From: Crocinitomicaceae bacterium TMED114
Lineage (GTDB): Bacteria > Bacteroidota > Bacteroidia > Flavobacteriales_D > Sanyastnellaceae
Direction: 5' to 3'
DNA length: 52,492 bases
Assembly (NCBI GenBank): GCA_002172485.2
Contig: NHFP02000004.1
Coordinates: 1-52,492 of the forward strand
A program made the position numbers and the translations under genes. Positions 1-7,726 of this stretch are shown here, piece after piece. A model generated the notes under the pieces. The model searched no databases and was not told the DNA's origin. It saw only the letters and a program-made list of their open reading frames with translations. Positions within the stretch are counted from its first letter, which is position 1. Every line of letters begins with the position of its first letter.

Positions 1-71
1 GGGTACTCGCAAGAACCGTCGTCCTCGGAGGCCGTGTCGTCATAGTTACAAGCCGTGTCGTCCGTACATCC
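1..71 (-). repeat. DDGSC cysteine repeat at the left edge
   Basis: One copy of the GCT-x-(T/S)-A-x-NY-x-DDGSC repeat, coding on the minus strand and cut by the window edge. The same repeat family, on the same strand, occupies the right edge. Confidence 0.8.
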
Positions 72-785
72 CGGGGTCGGAGCACCGTCACCGAAGTAGA
101 AGGTGTCGCGGAATTCGTTCGAACCATCACCATTAATGAAGACCTGGATGTACAGTTGGCCGCCGAGATCACCGTCCGTGGTGAACTGACCAGCCAACAC
201 GCGGAGGTCGTCTCCAGCTACACCGTTGGCGTCACCATTCAAGGCATACCAAGCACCGCCGACACCGTCGTCGATGGCGATGTTGCCACCCGGCAAACCG
301 CCTCCCGGTTCGAATACCGTGGTCCAGGGGTTCTCGGTGGACTGCACCGTGGCCACATCGGCCTCACCGGCCAAGGCATTCGGGACGCCCTCCAAACCAA
401 TCGTTACCCAGCTGTCATACACCAGATCCGGGTAGACCCCGAACAACAGGCTGTTGATGCCATTCGGCGTGGCACCGCCCAACACCGCATGGTAGAAGGA
501 AGTGGACGTGTTTAAAAACGTGGGGTTCGTAGCATCACCTGAAACGGACGACAAGAAGTCGCCACTGTTCACCATGGTGACATAAACACGCTTGCAGCTG
601 TAGCCAGTGAGGTCCGTCACACCGAGGGCACCGGCGAGAATACCGATGTTTTCGGAGACGACTTCGACTTCCACGCCGTAGCCTTCAGGGGCAGGAGCGG
701 AATTGACAGCGACTTGTTGCTGTGAAAAAACAGTTCCGAAGCAGCAAAACAGTGCAACGATCAAGTTGATGGACTTGGACATCAT
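1..785 (-). CDS. Secreted DDGSC-repeat protein, N-terminal part (3' end off the window)
   Basis: Read from the reverse complement. Two in-frame ATGs (785 and 782) open a protein starting MMSKSINLIVALFCCFG, a typical Sec signal peptide ending near VFSQQ. About 210 residues of unrecognised mature domain follow, rich in Gly, Asp and Asn as in extracellular beta-sandwich proteins. At residues 239-261 the first cysteine repeat begins (GCTDDTACNYDDTASEDDG, then SCEY), and the frame stays open to the left edge, so the C-terminus and any sorting signal are missing. Repeats of this kind are common in exported proteins of marine Bacteroidota; their function is unknown. I infer an exported, probably surface protein. 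The gene is monocistronic as far as can be seen, with an AT-rich gap upstream. Function not assignable. Confidence 0.82.
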   Translation of the reverse strand, partial: MMSKSINLIVALFCCFGTVFSQQQVAVNSAPAPEGYGVEVEVVSENIGILAGALGVTDLTGYSCKRVYVTMVNSGDFLSSVSGDATNPTFLNTSTSFYHAVLGGATPNGINSLLFGVYPDLVYDSWVTIGLEGVPNALAGEADVATVQSTENPWTTVFEPGGGLPGGNIAIDDGVGGAWYALNGDANGVAGDDLRVLAGQFTTDGDLGGQLYIQVFINGDGSNEFRDTFYFGDGAPTPGCTDDTACNYDDTASEDDGSCEY

Positions 786-1070
786 GTCAAGCGATTTGGT
801 TAACGCGGTTTAAGTTCTCCTTGAGAAGAGACTTGAAATTATAATAAGCTGATAGAATTCCCTGCAACGCTGACAAACTGGGAAGTCAATTATTATATGA
901 ATTGCATGATTTTGTCTACTCAAATAACCTTTCATTACTTATTTACATGATTCGGTCAAAACCAGCGTACCCCAACAATGTCCCGTTTCTCAAGTAGGGA
1001 CCCTTCGAGATTTGTGAGCGCCATTCGCAGCGATTGTCAAGTTTGAAGTATCTTCACCGCCCAACTTTTT
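786..1070. other. AT-rich intergenic region
   Basis: No gene is visible between the secreted-protein start at 785 and the tRNA. In 841-960, 38 of 120 bases are G or C, far below the flanking genes. It must hold the promoter of the leftward gene (minus strand has TTG, then 23 nt, then TAATTTCA, a weak match to TTG-N17-23-TAnnTTTG) and that of the tRNA (TATCTTCA at 1049-1056 is a weak -7 match). Neither is convincing alone. Confidence 0.5.
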
Positions 1071-1143
1071 GGTGCTATAGCTCAGTTGGTAGAGCAATGG
1101 ATTGAAAATCCATGTGTCCCCGGTTCGAATCCTGGTAGCACCA
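1071..1143 (+). tRNA. tRNA-Phe (GAA)
   Basis: Cloverleaf read directly: acceptor GGTGCTA (1071-1077) pairs with TAGCACC (1136-1142), discriminator A1143. The anticodon stem ATGGA/TCCAT encloses loop TTGAAAA with anticodon GAA at 1104-1106. The T arm CCCGG-TTCGAAT-CCTGG has one C.U mismatch (1121/1133). The CCA end is not encoded (CCT follows), unlike the tRNA-Val in this window. Confidence 0.95.
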
Positions 1144-1148
1144 CCTCG

Positions 1149-1179
1149 CAAGCGGATTTCGGTCCGCTTGTTTGTTTTT
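1149..1179 (+). terminator. Intrinsic terminator after tRNA-Phe
   Basis: A perfect 8-bp stem CAAGCGGA / TCCGCTTG (1149-1156 with 1163-1170), loop TTTCGG, followed by TTTGTTTTT. It lies six bases after the tRNA and 16 bases before aroB, so it should end the tRNA transcript. Confidence 0.8.
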
Positions 1180-1194
1180 GGAGATTTGCACCTC

Positions 1195-2253
1195 ATGCAC
1201 AGCCTTTCCCTCGACGCCCAATTGCATCGGTTTCTTCAATGGATTGATCAGACCCGTCCCACCCGACTTGCAGTGGTCATGGACCGCAACACCGAGCGGG
1301 ATTGCCTCCCCCTGATTCAACCTCTCCTGCCACCCCACACCGACTTCCTGTGCTTATCGGATACTGGCGAGGCCATCAAGACCTTGGAACACGCACATGC
1401 CCTCTGGAGTCATCTGGACTCGGTGGGCTTTGACCGAACAAGTGCCCTGGTCGGTCTGGGCGGAGGGACGGTCACCGACCTCACGGGATTTGTTGCGAGC
1501 ACCTATCTACGGGGCATCGATTTCTGGCTGATCCCGACGTCTTTGTTGGCCATGGTGGACGCCGCCATCGGTGGCAAAACCGGCATCAACCTTCAAGGGG
1601 CCAAGAACCGCGTGGGCACCTTTCAGACGCCCTCCGGTGTCAGTCTTCACCCCCCTTTCCTTCGCACGCTTCCGAAACGAGAGACCCGCTCTGGATTGGC
1701 AGAACACGTGAAACACCTGCTTCTGACGTCCTCCACCCCACTGGATGGTGCGCAGTTGACACATTGGATGACCGACGGAGATGGACTCGACCTGGACAAG
1801 GTGGGGGAGACCATATTGCAATCGGTCACCATCAAGTCGCGCATCGTGGCGCAGGATGTCACTGAGAAAAATGGGTTGCGCAAACAGCTGAATTTCGGAC
1901 ACACGGCTGGTCATGCTGTGGAATCCTGGGCCATGCAAGAAGAGCGAGACCTGCTCCATGGGGAAGCCGTCGCTTGGGGCATGCGGGTGGCCTTGGCGGC
2001 GAGCACATTGAAGTTCGGCGACCCGAACGGGACGATGGCACAAGCTGCGCGCTGGATAGCGAAGCACCTGCCGTGCCCGGTCATTCCACCCGATGCGGAA
2101 ACCCTTTGGCCATGGGCACTCCAGGACAAGAAAAACGAGGAGCAGACCGTTCAGATGGTGTTGCTCCAAGACCTTGGCCAACCCGTGACGGACCAACCAA
2201 TGCCCTTCGAAGCATTCGACGAGGCCGTTCGCTTGGCAGAGAAGATGGTCTGA
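1195..2253 (+). CDS. aroB: 3-dehydroquinate synthase
   Basis: Converts DAHP to 3-dehydroquinate, the second step of the shikimate pathway (cytoplasm, NAD and a divalent metal). The 352-residue product has the family's NAD-binding GLGGGTVTD (about residue 87), the GGKTGIN loop, the KSRIVAQDVTEK segment, and the metal/substrate motifs LNFGHTAGHAVE and LLHGEAVAWGM. Length is normal. The frame is open further upstream to 1102, but that lies inside tRNA-Phe and its terminator, so the ATG at 1195 is chosen. lpxD follows after 28 bp, so the two may be co-transcribed. Confidence 0.93.
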   Translation: MHSLSLDAQLHRFLQWIDQTRPTRLAVVMDRNTERDCLPLIQPLLPPHTDFLCLSDTGEAIKTLEHAHALWSHLDSVGFDRTSALVGLGGGTVTDLTGFVASTYLRGIDFWLIPTSLLAMVDAAIGGKTGINLQGAKNRVGTFQTPSGVSLHPPFLRTLPKRETRSGLAEHVKHLLLTSSTPLDGAQLTHWMTDGDGLDLDKVGETILQSVTIKSRIVAQDVTEKNGLRKQLNFGHTAGHAVESWAMQEERDLLHGEAVAWGMRVALAASTLKFGDPNGTMAQAARWIAKHLPCPVIPPDAETLWPWALQDKKNEEQTVQMVLLQDLGQPVTDQPMPFEAFDEAVRLAEKMV

Positions 2254-2281
2254 GCCCCGGTGCATGGACTAAATTCGCTGC

Positions 2282-3328
2282 ATGGAGGTGCACATCCGTG
2301 AGGTAGCGGCATTGTTAGAAGGCCGGATTGAAGGTCCCGATGAAGGGTGTCTGGATGGATTTGCAGGCATTGAGGAGGCCGGCCAAGGACAGCTGACTTT
2401 CCTCGCCAATCCGGCCTATGAGCCCCACCTATACACGACGTCCGCATCTGCTGTGCTCGTGTCGGAAGACCTTACCCTGGCTAGGGCCATCCCTGAGACC
2501 ACCGCCCTCATTCGGGTCAAGAATCCGTATGCCGCCATGGCAAAACTGATGCAGACGTTTGCCGCCGATGTGCACGCCGAGCCTGAAGGCGCTCCCACCC
2601 GCATTCATCCATCTGCCGTGGTGCACGAAGACGCGGAAATTGGAGAACAGGTCCAAATCGGCCCCCTCTGCGTTGTGGAGGCCAAGGCGATCATTGAATC
2701 CGGCTGCACCCTGCAAGCCGGCGTTCTCGTTGGACCGGAGGCGAGAATCGGAGCATCCTCCACCTTGGGCATGCGCAGCATCGTGGCCAGCCAATGCGTA
2801 CTTGGCAAAAGATGCATCCTTCAACCCAGCGCGGTCATTGGAGCGGATGGGTTTGGCTTTGCCCCCACCACCTCCGGGTATGAAAAAGTGCCCCAGCTGG
2901 GCAATGTCGTCCTGGGTGACGCCTGTGAAATTGGATCTGGAACCACCATCGACCGGGCCACATTGGGCTCCACCGTACTTGGCGAAGGCGTGAAATTGGA
3001 CAACCTCATCCAGATCGCCCACAATGTGCGCATCGGAGACCACACCGTCATCGCCGCTCAAACCGGCGTGGCCGGCTCGACCACCATTGGCGCCAATTGC
3101 ATGATTGGAGGCCAGGTGGGCATCAATGGACACATCCACATCGCGGACGGAACGAAAGTGGCTGCCAAAAGCGGCATCACAGCGAGCATCAAGCGGTCGG
3201 GACTGACCCTTCAGGGCAATCCGGCCAAGCCCATCGAAGACCACCGAAAAACCCAATTGGCCTTGCGCCGCCTGGTCCGCGAATTCCAACAGCGCCCTCC
3301 ACGCGGCGCCTCCGCAACGAACTCCTGA
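2282..3328 (+). CDS. lpxD: UDP-3-O-acylglucosamine N-acyltransferase
   Basis: Adds the second hydroxyacyl chain to UDP-3-O-acyl-glucosamine in lipid A synthesis. The 348-residue protein has an N-terminal uridine-binding domain ([18 protein letters not shown]), then a long left-handed beta-helix of hexapeptide repeats (roughly residues 100-310) with the diagnostic GADGFGF and the QIAHNVRIG segment carrying the presumed catalytic His, and a C-terminal helix ending in an Arg-rich stretch. First of three consecutive lipid A genes; only 3 bp separate it from lpxC-fabZ. TAAATTCG lies 5 bp before the ATG and resembles a -7 box, but co-transcription with aroB is also possible. Confidence 0.94.
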   Translation: MEVHIREVAALLEGRIEGPDEGCLDGFAGIEEAGQGQLTFLANPAYEPHLYTTSASAVLVSEDLTLARAIPETTALIRVKNPYAAMAKLMQTFAADVHAEPEGAPTRIHPSAVVHEDAEIGEQVQIGPLCVVEAKAIIESGCTLQAGVLVGPEARIGASSTLGMRSIVASQCVLGKRCILQPSAVIGADGFGFAPTTSGYEKVPQLGNVVLGDACEIGSGTTIDRATLGSTVLGEGVKLDNLIQIAHNVRIGDHTVIAAQTGVAGSTTIGANCMIGGQVGINGHIHIADGTKVAAKSGITASIKRSGLTLQGNPAKPIEDHRKTQLALRRLVREFQQRPPRGASATNS

Positions 3329-3331
3329 GAC

Positions 3332-4786
3332 ATGTCAACGTCGAACACTGCCTTTCCCCTGGCCTCCATCCGGAGCGACAAACAGCACACCCTTGGATCG
3401 AGCTTCACCCTGGACGGCATTGGCCTGCACACAGGTGAGGCCTGCACCCTGACGGTGCACCCCGCCGATCCAGGCCATGGGTACGTTTTTCAGAGAACCG
3501 ATCTCACCGACGCCCCCAAGGTGCCGGCGGACTGCGATCTGGTCGTGGAAACACGTCGCGGGACGACCCTGGAGAAAGGGGGGGTGCGGATCTACACCAC
3601 CGAACATTTGCTGGCTGCACTCTACGGATGTGGCATCGACAATGCCTTGATCGAACTGAGCGGTCCGGAGGTGCCCATCCTAGATGGAAGCAGCTGGCCC
3701 TTCGTGGCCCACATCGAACAGGTGGGCGTCGTCGAGCTGGAGGCAGACCGGAAATTCCTGGAACTCACCGAGACCCTCACCCACCACGACGGAGAAGGCG
3801 TGGAAATGCTGGCGGTTCCCCCTGTGGACCAAGAGTTCCGCATCACGGTCATGGTGGATTACCACAGCCCCATTCTCGGAACGCAGCACGCCAGCATGTA
3901 CCACCTTGGACAATTCGTCCCGGACATCAGCCGCTGCCGGACGTTTGTCTTCCTCAAAGAAGTGAAATCCCTGCTGGAGCAAGGACTGATCAAGGGAGGA
4001 GACCTCGACAACGCCATTGTCCTCGCCGAGCGGACTTACGATGCGGCCGAACTCCAATCCATCGCCGACCTCGCCGGCAAGGAGGAGCTGCGGGTAGAGC
4101 CGGGCAAAATCGGTGTACTGAACAACACCGCGCTTCAGTTTGAGAACGAGCCCGCACGCCACAAGCTCCTCGACATCGTGGGAGACCTGGCCCTCACGGG
4201 CTGCTTCATCAAAGGCCACATTCTGGCGGCCCGTCCAGGTCACGCCGGCAATGTGGCCTTCGCCCGCCAACTCAAGCGCCTGCGTGAAGCCCAGAACGAC
4301 ATCCCCCAATACGACCCCACGGAAGCGCCGCTGTTCGACATCCTCGACATCGAGCGGCTGCTCCCCCACCGCTACCCGTTCCTGCTGGTCGACAAAATCA
4401 TCCGCCGCTGGGACACAGGCATCCTTGGATTGAAGAACGTCACCATGAACGAGCCATTCTTCCAGGGCCACTTCCCCAACAACCCGGTCATGCCGGGCGT
4501 ACTGCAGATTGAGGCCATGGCACAAGTCGGGGGCATTTTCGCCTTGAGTGGCGTGGAGAATCCGGAACAATGGTCCACCTACTTCATGAAGATCGACAAT
4601 GTGCGCTTCAAGCAGAAGGTGATTCCCGGTGACACCGTTCTCTTCCAGCTGCAATTGGCCAGCCCGATTCGCCGTGGCCTCGTGCACATGACGGGAAAGG
4701 CGTTCGTGGGAAGCAAGCTGGTCTCCCAAGCTGAAATGCTCGCGCAAATCATCCAGGACCGCATCCCATCCACCGAATCCGCATGA
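3332..4786 (+). CDS. lpxC-fabZ: Bifunctional LpxC deacetylase / FabZ 3-hydroxyacyl-ACP dehydratase
   Basis: A 484-residue fusion. Residues about 15-310 are LpxC, the zinc deacetylase committing UDP-acyl-GlcNAc to lipid A: TTEHLLAALYGCGIDNALIE with GPEVPILDGSS, the LDNAIVL segment, and HKLLDIVGDLAL followed by HILAARPGHAGN. Residues about 330-480 are FabZ, which dehydrates 3-hydroxyacyl-ACP: LLPHRYPFLLVDKI, the active-site FQGHFPNNPVMPGVLQIEAMAQ. The fusion joins the two fates of hydroxyacyl-ACP, lipid A and fatty acid elongation, in one polypeptide and is the normal arrangement in Bacteroidota. Its TGA overlaps the lpxA ATG (ATGA), indicating translational coupling. Confidence 0.96.
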   Translation: MSTSNTAFPLASIRSDKQHTLGSSFTLDGIGLHTGEACTLTVHPADPGHGYVFQRTDLTDAPKVPADCDLVVETRRGTTLEKGGVRIYTTEHLLAALYGCGIDNALIELSGPEVPILDGSSWPFVAHIEQVGVVELEADRKFLELTETLTHHDGEGVEMLAVPPVDQEFRITVMVDYHSPILGTQHASMYHLGQFVPDISRCRTFVFLKEVKSLLEQGLIKGGDLDNAIVLAERTYDAAELQSIADLAGKEELRVEPGKIGVLNNTALQFENEPARHKLLDIVGDLALTGCFIKGHILAARPGHAGNVAFARQLKRLREAQNDIPQYDPTEAPLFDILDIERLLPHRYPFLLVDKIIRRWDTGILGLKNVTMNEPFFQGHFPNNPVMPGVLQIEAMAQVGGIFALSGVENPEQWSTYFMKIDNVRFKQKVIPGDTVLFQLQLASPIRRGLVHMTGKAFVGSKLVSQAEMLAQIIQDRIPSTESA

Positions 4787-5583
4787 GCACGCCCTTTCCT
4801 TCCGAAGGCATCTCGCCCATGGCCGTCGTCCACCCTGACGCCAAGGTGGGCGAAGGGGTGACCATCAGTCCGTTTTCCACCATCCAAGCGGATGTCGAGA
4901 TTGGTCCCGGCACCTGGATTGGGCCCAATGTGACGGTCTTGGATGGCGCCCGAATCGGCGCCCACTGCCGCATCTTTCCCGGAGCCGTCATCGCGGGCAT
5001 GCCGCAGGACTTGAAGTACGCGGGGGAGAACACCACCGCCGTCATCGGGGACCACACGACCATCCGGGAGTGCTGTACAATCAACCGCGGCACCACAGAT
5101 CGCATGACCACCCGCGTCGGGTCCCATTGTCTCCTGATGGCCTACACCCACATTGCACACGATGCAGTGGTGGGGGACCACTGCGTTCTGGCCAATTGTG
5201 CCAGCATTGCCGGTCACGTGACGATCGAAGACTGGGTCATCATCGAGGGGGTGGTTGCCGTCCAACAGTTCGTGCGCATCGGACAGCACGCCTTCGTGGC
5301 GGGAGGCTCTCTCGTCCGAAAAAACGTCCCCCCCTTTGTCAAGGTGGCCCGAGAGCCCCTCAGTTACATCGGCGTCAATGCCATCGGGTTGCGGCGCCGG
5401 GGGTTCCCGGATGAATTCGTGCGGGCGGTCGAAGACATCTACCGGACCCTTTACGTCACAGGGGGCAACATGTCGAAAGCCCTGAAAGTGGCCGAAATCG
5501 AGCTTCCGATCAGCGATGCGAAGGGCACCATCCTCGACTTCATCCGCGCCTCGGACAAAGGCATTGTGCGCGGCCCCTTTTGA
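4783..5583 (+). CDS. lpxA: Acyl-ACP--UDP-N-acetylglucosamine O-acyltransferase
   Basis: Catalyses the first step of lipid A synthesis, 3-O-acylation of UDP-GlcNAc. The 266-residue length is standard. Hexapeptide beta-helix repeats fill residues 10-190, with AYTHIAHDAVVGDHCVLAN carrying the catalytic His and INRGTTD and GMPQDLKYAGE as typical LpxA segments; a C-terminal helical domain follows (GLRRRGFPDEFVRAVEDIYRTLY). The start overlaps the end of lpxC-fabZ by 4 bp and an ABC ATPase gene begins directly after its stop, so lpxD, lpxC-fabZ, lpxA and the ATPase form one unit. Confidence 0.96.
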   Translation: MSTPFPSEGISPMAVVHPDAKVGEGVTISPFSTIQADVEIGPGTWIGPNVTVLDGARIGAHCRIFPGAVIAGMPQDLKYAGENTTAVIGDHTTIRECCTINRGTTDRMTTRVGSHCLLMAYTHIAHDAVVGDHCVLANCASIAGHVTIEDWVIIEGVVAVQQFVRIGQHAFVAGGSLVRKNVPPFVKVAREPLSYIGVNAIGLRRRGFPDEFVRAVEDIYRTLYVTGGNMSKALKVAEIELPISDAKGTILDFIRASDKGIVRGPF

Positions 5584-6219
5584 ATGTCGAAAGCCACCCT
5601 CTCCATCAGCGCCCACGCCTTGGGCAAACGCCACGGCCGAGCCTGGATCTGGAGGGGGATGAGCTGTTCCGTCGCCGGCGGCGGCACATTGGCCCTGCTC
5701 GGAGCGAACGGCAGTGGGAAAAGCAGCCTGTTGCGCATCCTGTGTGGTTTCGACGGAGCAAGTGAGGGAGAGCTCAGCTGGTCCATGGGGGACGAGGGGC
5801 TGTCCCGGGAACTTCTGCCCGGCCACATCAGCTACTGCGCACCGGACCAGTCCCTGATCCACGACTTCACCGTTGAAGAACACCTCGCCTTTCACCGGAC
5901 CTGTCGCCTCCCCTCCGAGGACTTGACCTTGCAGGACATGGTGTCCATCGCCATGCTGGAAGGCAATGAGCACCGGCGTGTGGGCCAACTGAGCTCGGGC
6001 ATGCGCCAGCGACTTGCGCTGACCTTGGCATTTGCCACGCCTTCAGCGGCCCTCTTCCTGGACGAACCCACGTCCCACCTCGATGCCAAGGGACGGGATT
6101 GGTACCGCAGCCTCATCGCGGACCACCGCCACGACCGGACTTTGGTGGTGGCCTCCAACCACGATGCAGAGGAGGTCCCAAGCGGGGCGAAATCCGTGGT
6201 CCTCGGGCTCAACGCCTGA
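5584..6219 (+). CDS. ABC transporter ATP-binding protein, orphan
   Basis: A 211-residue single nucleotide-binding domain. Walker A is LGANGSGKSSLLR (about residue 39), the signature is LSSGMRQRLAL, and Walker B with D-loop is ALFLDEPTSHLDAKG; the switch His is in VVASNHDAEE. It resembles CcmA-like or short drug-export type ATPases, but no permease gene is adjacent, so the substrate cannot be named. The ATG directly abuts the lpxA stop, suggesting co-expression with lipid A synthesis; an envelope role is inference only. In related genomes, as I remember them, efp often sits at this position after lpxA. Confidence 0.85.
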   Translation: MSKATLSISAHALGKRHGRAWIWRGMSCSVAGGGTLALLGANGSGKSSLLRILCGFDGASEGELSWSMGDEGLSRELLPGHISYCAPDQSLIHDFTVEEHLAFHRTCRLPSEDLTLQDMVSIAMLEGNEHRRVGQLSSGMRQRLALTLAFATPSAALFLDEPTSHLDAKGRDWYRSLIADHRHDRTLVVASNHDAEEVPSGAKSVVLGLNA

Positions 6220-6346
6220 TTTTTCACCTTTCCAAAACACCCGATTTCACTGGCCCCCCAGTGCCATCGCCACATTTTTTTCTCCCAAATCGAAACCACA
6301 CGGGACAGGGCGGCGTAAAGGGGGCGAACCCACAATCAACCTCATC

Positions 6347-7660
6347 ATGATTCGCACCTCTTTTCTCTCTCTCGCCGTTCTCAGCCTCCTCTTTTCCAAT
6401 GTGTCCTTCGCTGCTGCACCCCAGGATGACATCCAGTGCAAAGTAGAACAGGACCAGATCAACACGGCCGTCTTCATGCAAGGCATTCTGACCCAAAGCT
6501 ACCGCGCTTGCTCCAAGGGCACCATTGCCGCACTTGAGGTGGTCGCTGCGGTAGAATTCAACGGCGGAAGCGTCGACGTCCACATCAAGGACGAGCAATT
6601 CAACACCCGCGCCATGAAGACCTTCACGGCCGACAATTTCAACGGGAGGAGCTTCTATCTCGACAACCTCGCGATTCCTTCTCTCAAAGGCGATGATTTC
6701 ACGATCATGATCAAGACCTTAGGCAACGCCGAGTGCATCCTGCCGGGAACCGATGATGCCGCCCAATTTATCGGTGACGTTCATGTGAATGGCACGCCCG
6801 AAGGCAAGAACATCAAGTTCGCCGCTCACTTCCGCGGTGCCTCCAGCGATATGGGCGAAGCCAACACGGGCCGAACGGTCAACAACCTCGGTACCGATGG
6901 TTCGGCCTCCAATGCACACGCCCGGGTGGCTGCTGGCCTCGACCTGAGCGTGCAGGGCGACTGTGAGTCTGCCCAGCGCATGAGCACCGGTGTGCTCAAC
7001 TTTGAAGGCGAGACCGTCATCCAAACGTTCCAGAGTTGTGAACGCGGTCGCGTGACGGAGATCAAGGTGGCCACCCCCTTCGTGGAACCTGGTTTTGAAT
7101 ACGAGTACGCCCTTGGCTACACCCACGGCGACGTGATCTGCGGTGGCACGTTCACGAGCGAAAATGTCAGCGACGGTGAATTGCTCCTCGAGCTCGACAA
7201 GGGTGCCGTGCGCAAGGGACAAAGCGTGATGCTGAAGATGGTCATTCCGACCGGCGCCCGCATCGCTGTTCTCGCCGCTGGTTCCAATGACTTCGGTCGC
7301 CTGTTCATCGACGGTCAAGCTTCAGCGTACAACATCGCCATGGCTGCAGGCCTCGACGCCGCGACCGCAAGCGATGTGCAAAGCAGCGATGACGATGGCC
7401 GCAATCGCATTGAGCTCGGCGCCTACCCGGTGCCTTTCGATGAACGCCTCAGCATCACGGTCCGCGGCACGGTCGCCGACGGTGCCCTGCTCCAGCTCCT
7501 CGACCACCAAGGCATGCCCGTGGAGGCCATCAGCCTCACTGGCGGCAAGCAGAACGCTCCAATTCGGTTCAACAACTTGTCCAACCTGCGCCCCGGCCTC
7601 TACACGGTTCGCCTCTTGAGCGGACGTACGGTCGCCTCCAAGCGCATCCTGAAGGGCTGA
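6347..7660 (+). CDS. Secreted protein with duplicated domain and T9SS type A C-terminal sorting domain
   Basis: The ATG at 6347 opens a clear signal peptide (MIRTSFLSLAVLSLLF, cleavage near SFAAA); the frame is open further upstream but only over the ATPase gene. The 437-residue protein holds two tandem copies of an unrecognised domain, roughly residues 25-160 and 200-340. They align at QSYRACSKGTIAALEVVA against QTFQSCERGRVTEIKVAT, and each has a Cys about 25 residues before that Cys. The end is a type A sorting domain: LGAYPVPFDERLSITV, then LRPGLYTVRLLSGRTVASKR, then ILKG. Type IX secretion is therefore expected. A strong terminator follows. Function unknown. Confidence 0.85.
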   Translation: MIRTSFLSLAVLSLLFSNVSFAAAPQDDIQCKVEQDQINTAVFMQGILTQSYRACSKGTIAALEVVAAVEFNGGSVDVHIKDEQFNTRAMKTFTADNFNGRSFYLDNLAIPSLKGDDFTIMIKTLGNAECILPGTDDAAQFIGDVHVNGTPEGKNIKFAAHFRGASSDMGEANTGRTVNNLGTDGSASNAHARVAAGLDLSVQGDCESAQRMSTGVLNFEGETVIQTFQSCERGRVTEIKVATPFVEPGFEYEYALGYTHGDVICGGTFTSENVSDGELLLELDKGAVRKGQSVMLKMVIPTGARIAVLAAGSNDFGRLFIDGQASAYNIAMAAGLDAATASDVQSSDDDGRNRIELGAYPVPFDERLSITVRGTVADGALLQLLDHQGMPVEAISLTGGKQNAPIRFNNLSNLRPGLYTVRLLSGRTVASKRILKG

Positions 7661-7683
7661 TGCACCCCTTCAAGACAACATCT

Positions 7684-7715
7684 GGGCCGTCCCTCTCGAG
7701 GGGCGGCCCTTTTTT
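7684..7715 (+). terminator. Intrinsic terminator
   Basis: A 10-bp GC-rich stem GGGCCGTCCC / GGGGCGGCCC with loop TCTCGA (7684-7709), followed by TTTTTT, 23 bp after the stop of the secreted protein. The minus-strand side has no T run, so it acts mainly rightward. Confidence 0.88.
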
Positions 7716-7726
7716 GTGCTGGGGCC

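Noticed and set aside
1102-1194. N-terminal extension of aroB
   Set aside because: It would start inside tRNA-Phe and run through its terminator; family alignment begins after the ATG at 1195.
6032-6346. N-terminal extension of the secreted type A CTD protein
   Set aside because: It lies in another frame of the ABC ATPase gene, and a proper signal peptide begins at 6347.
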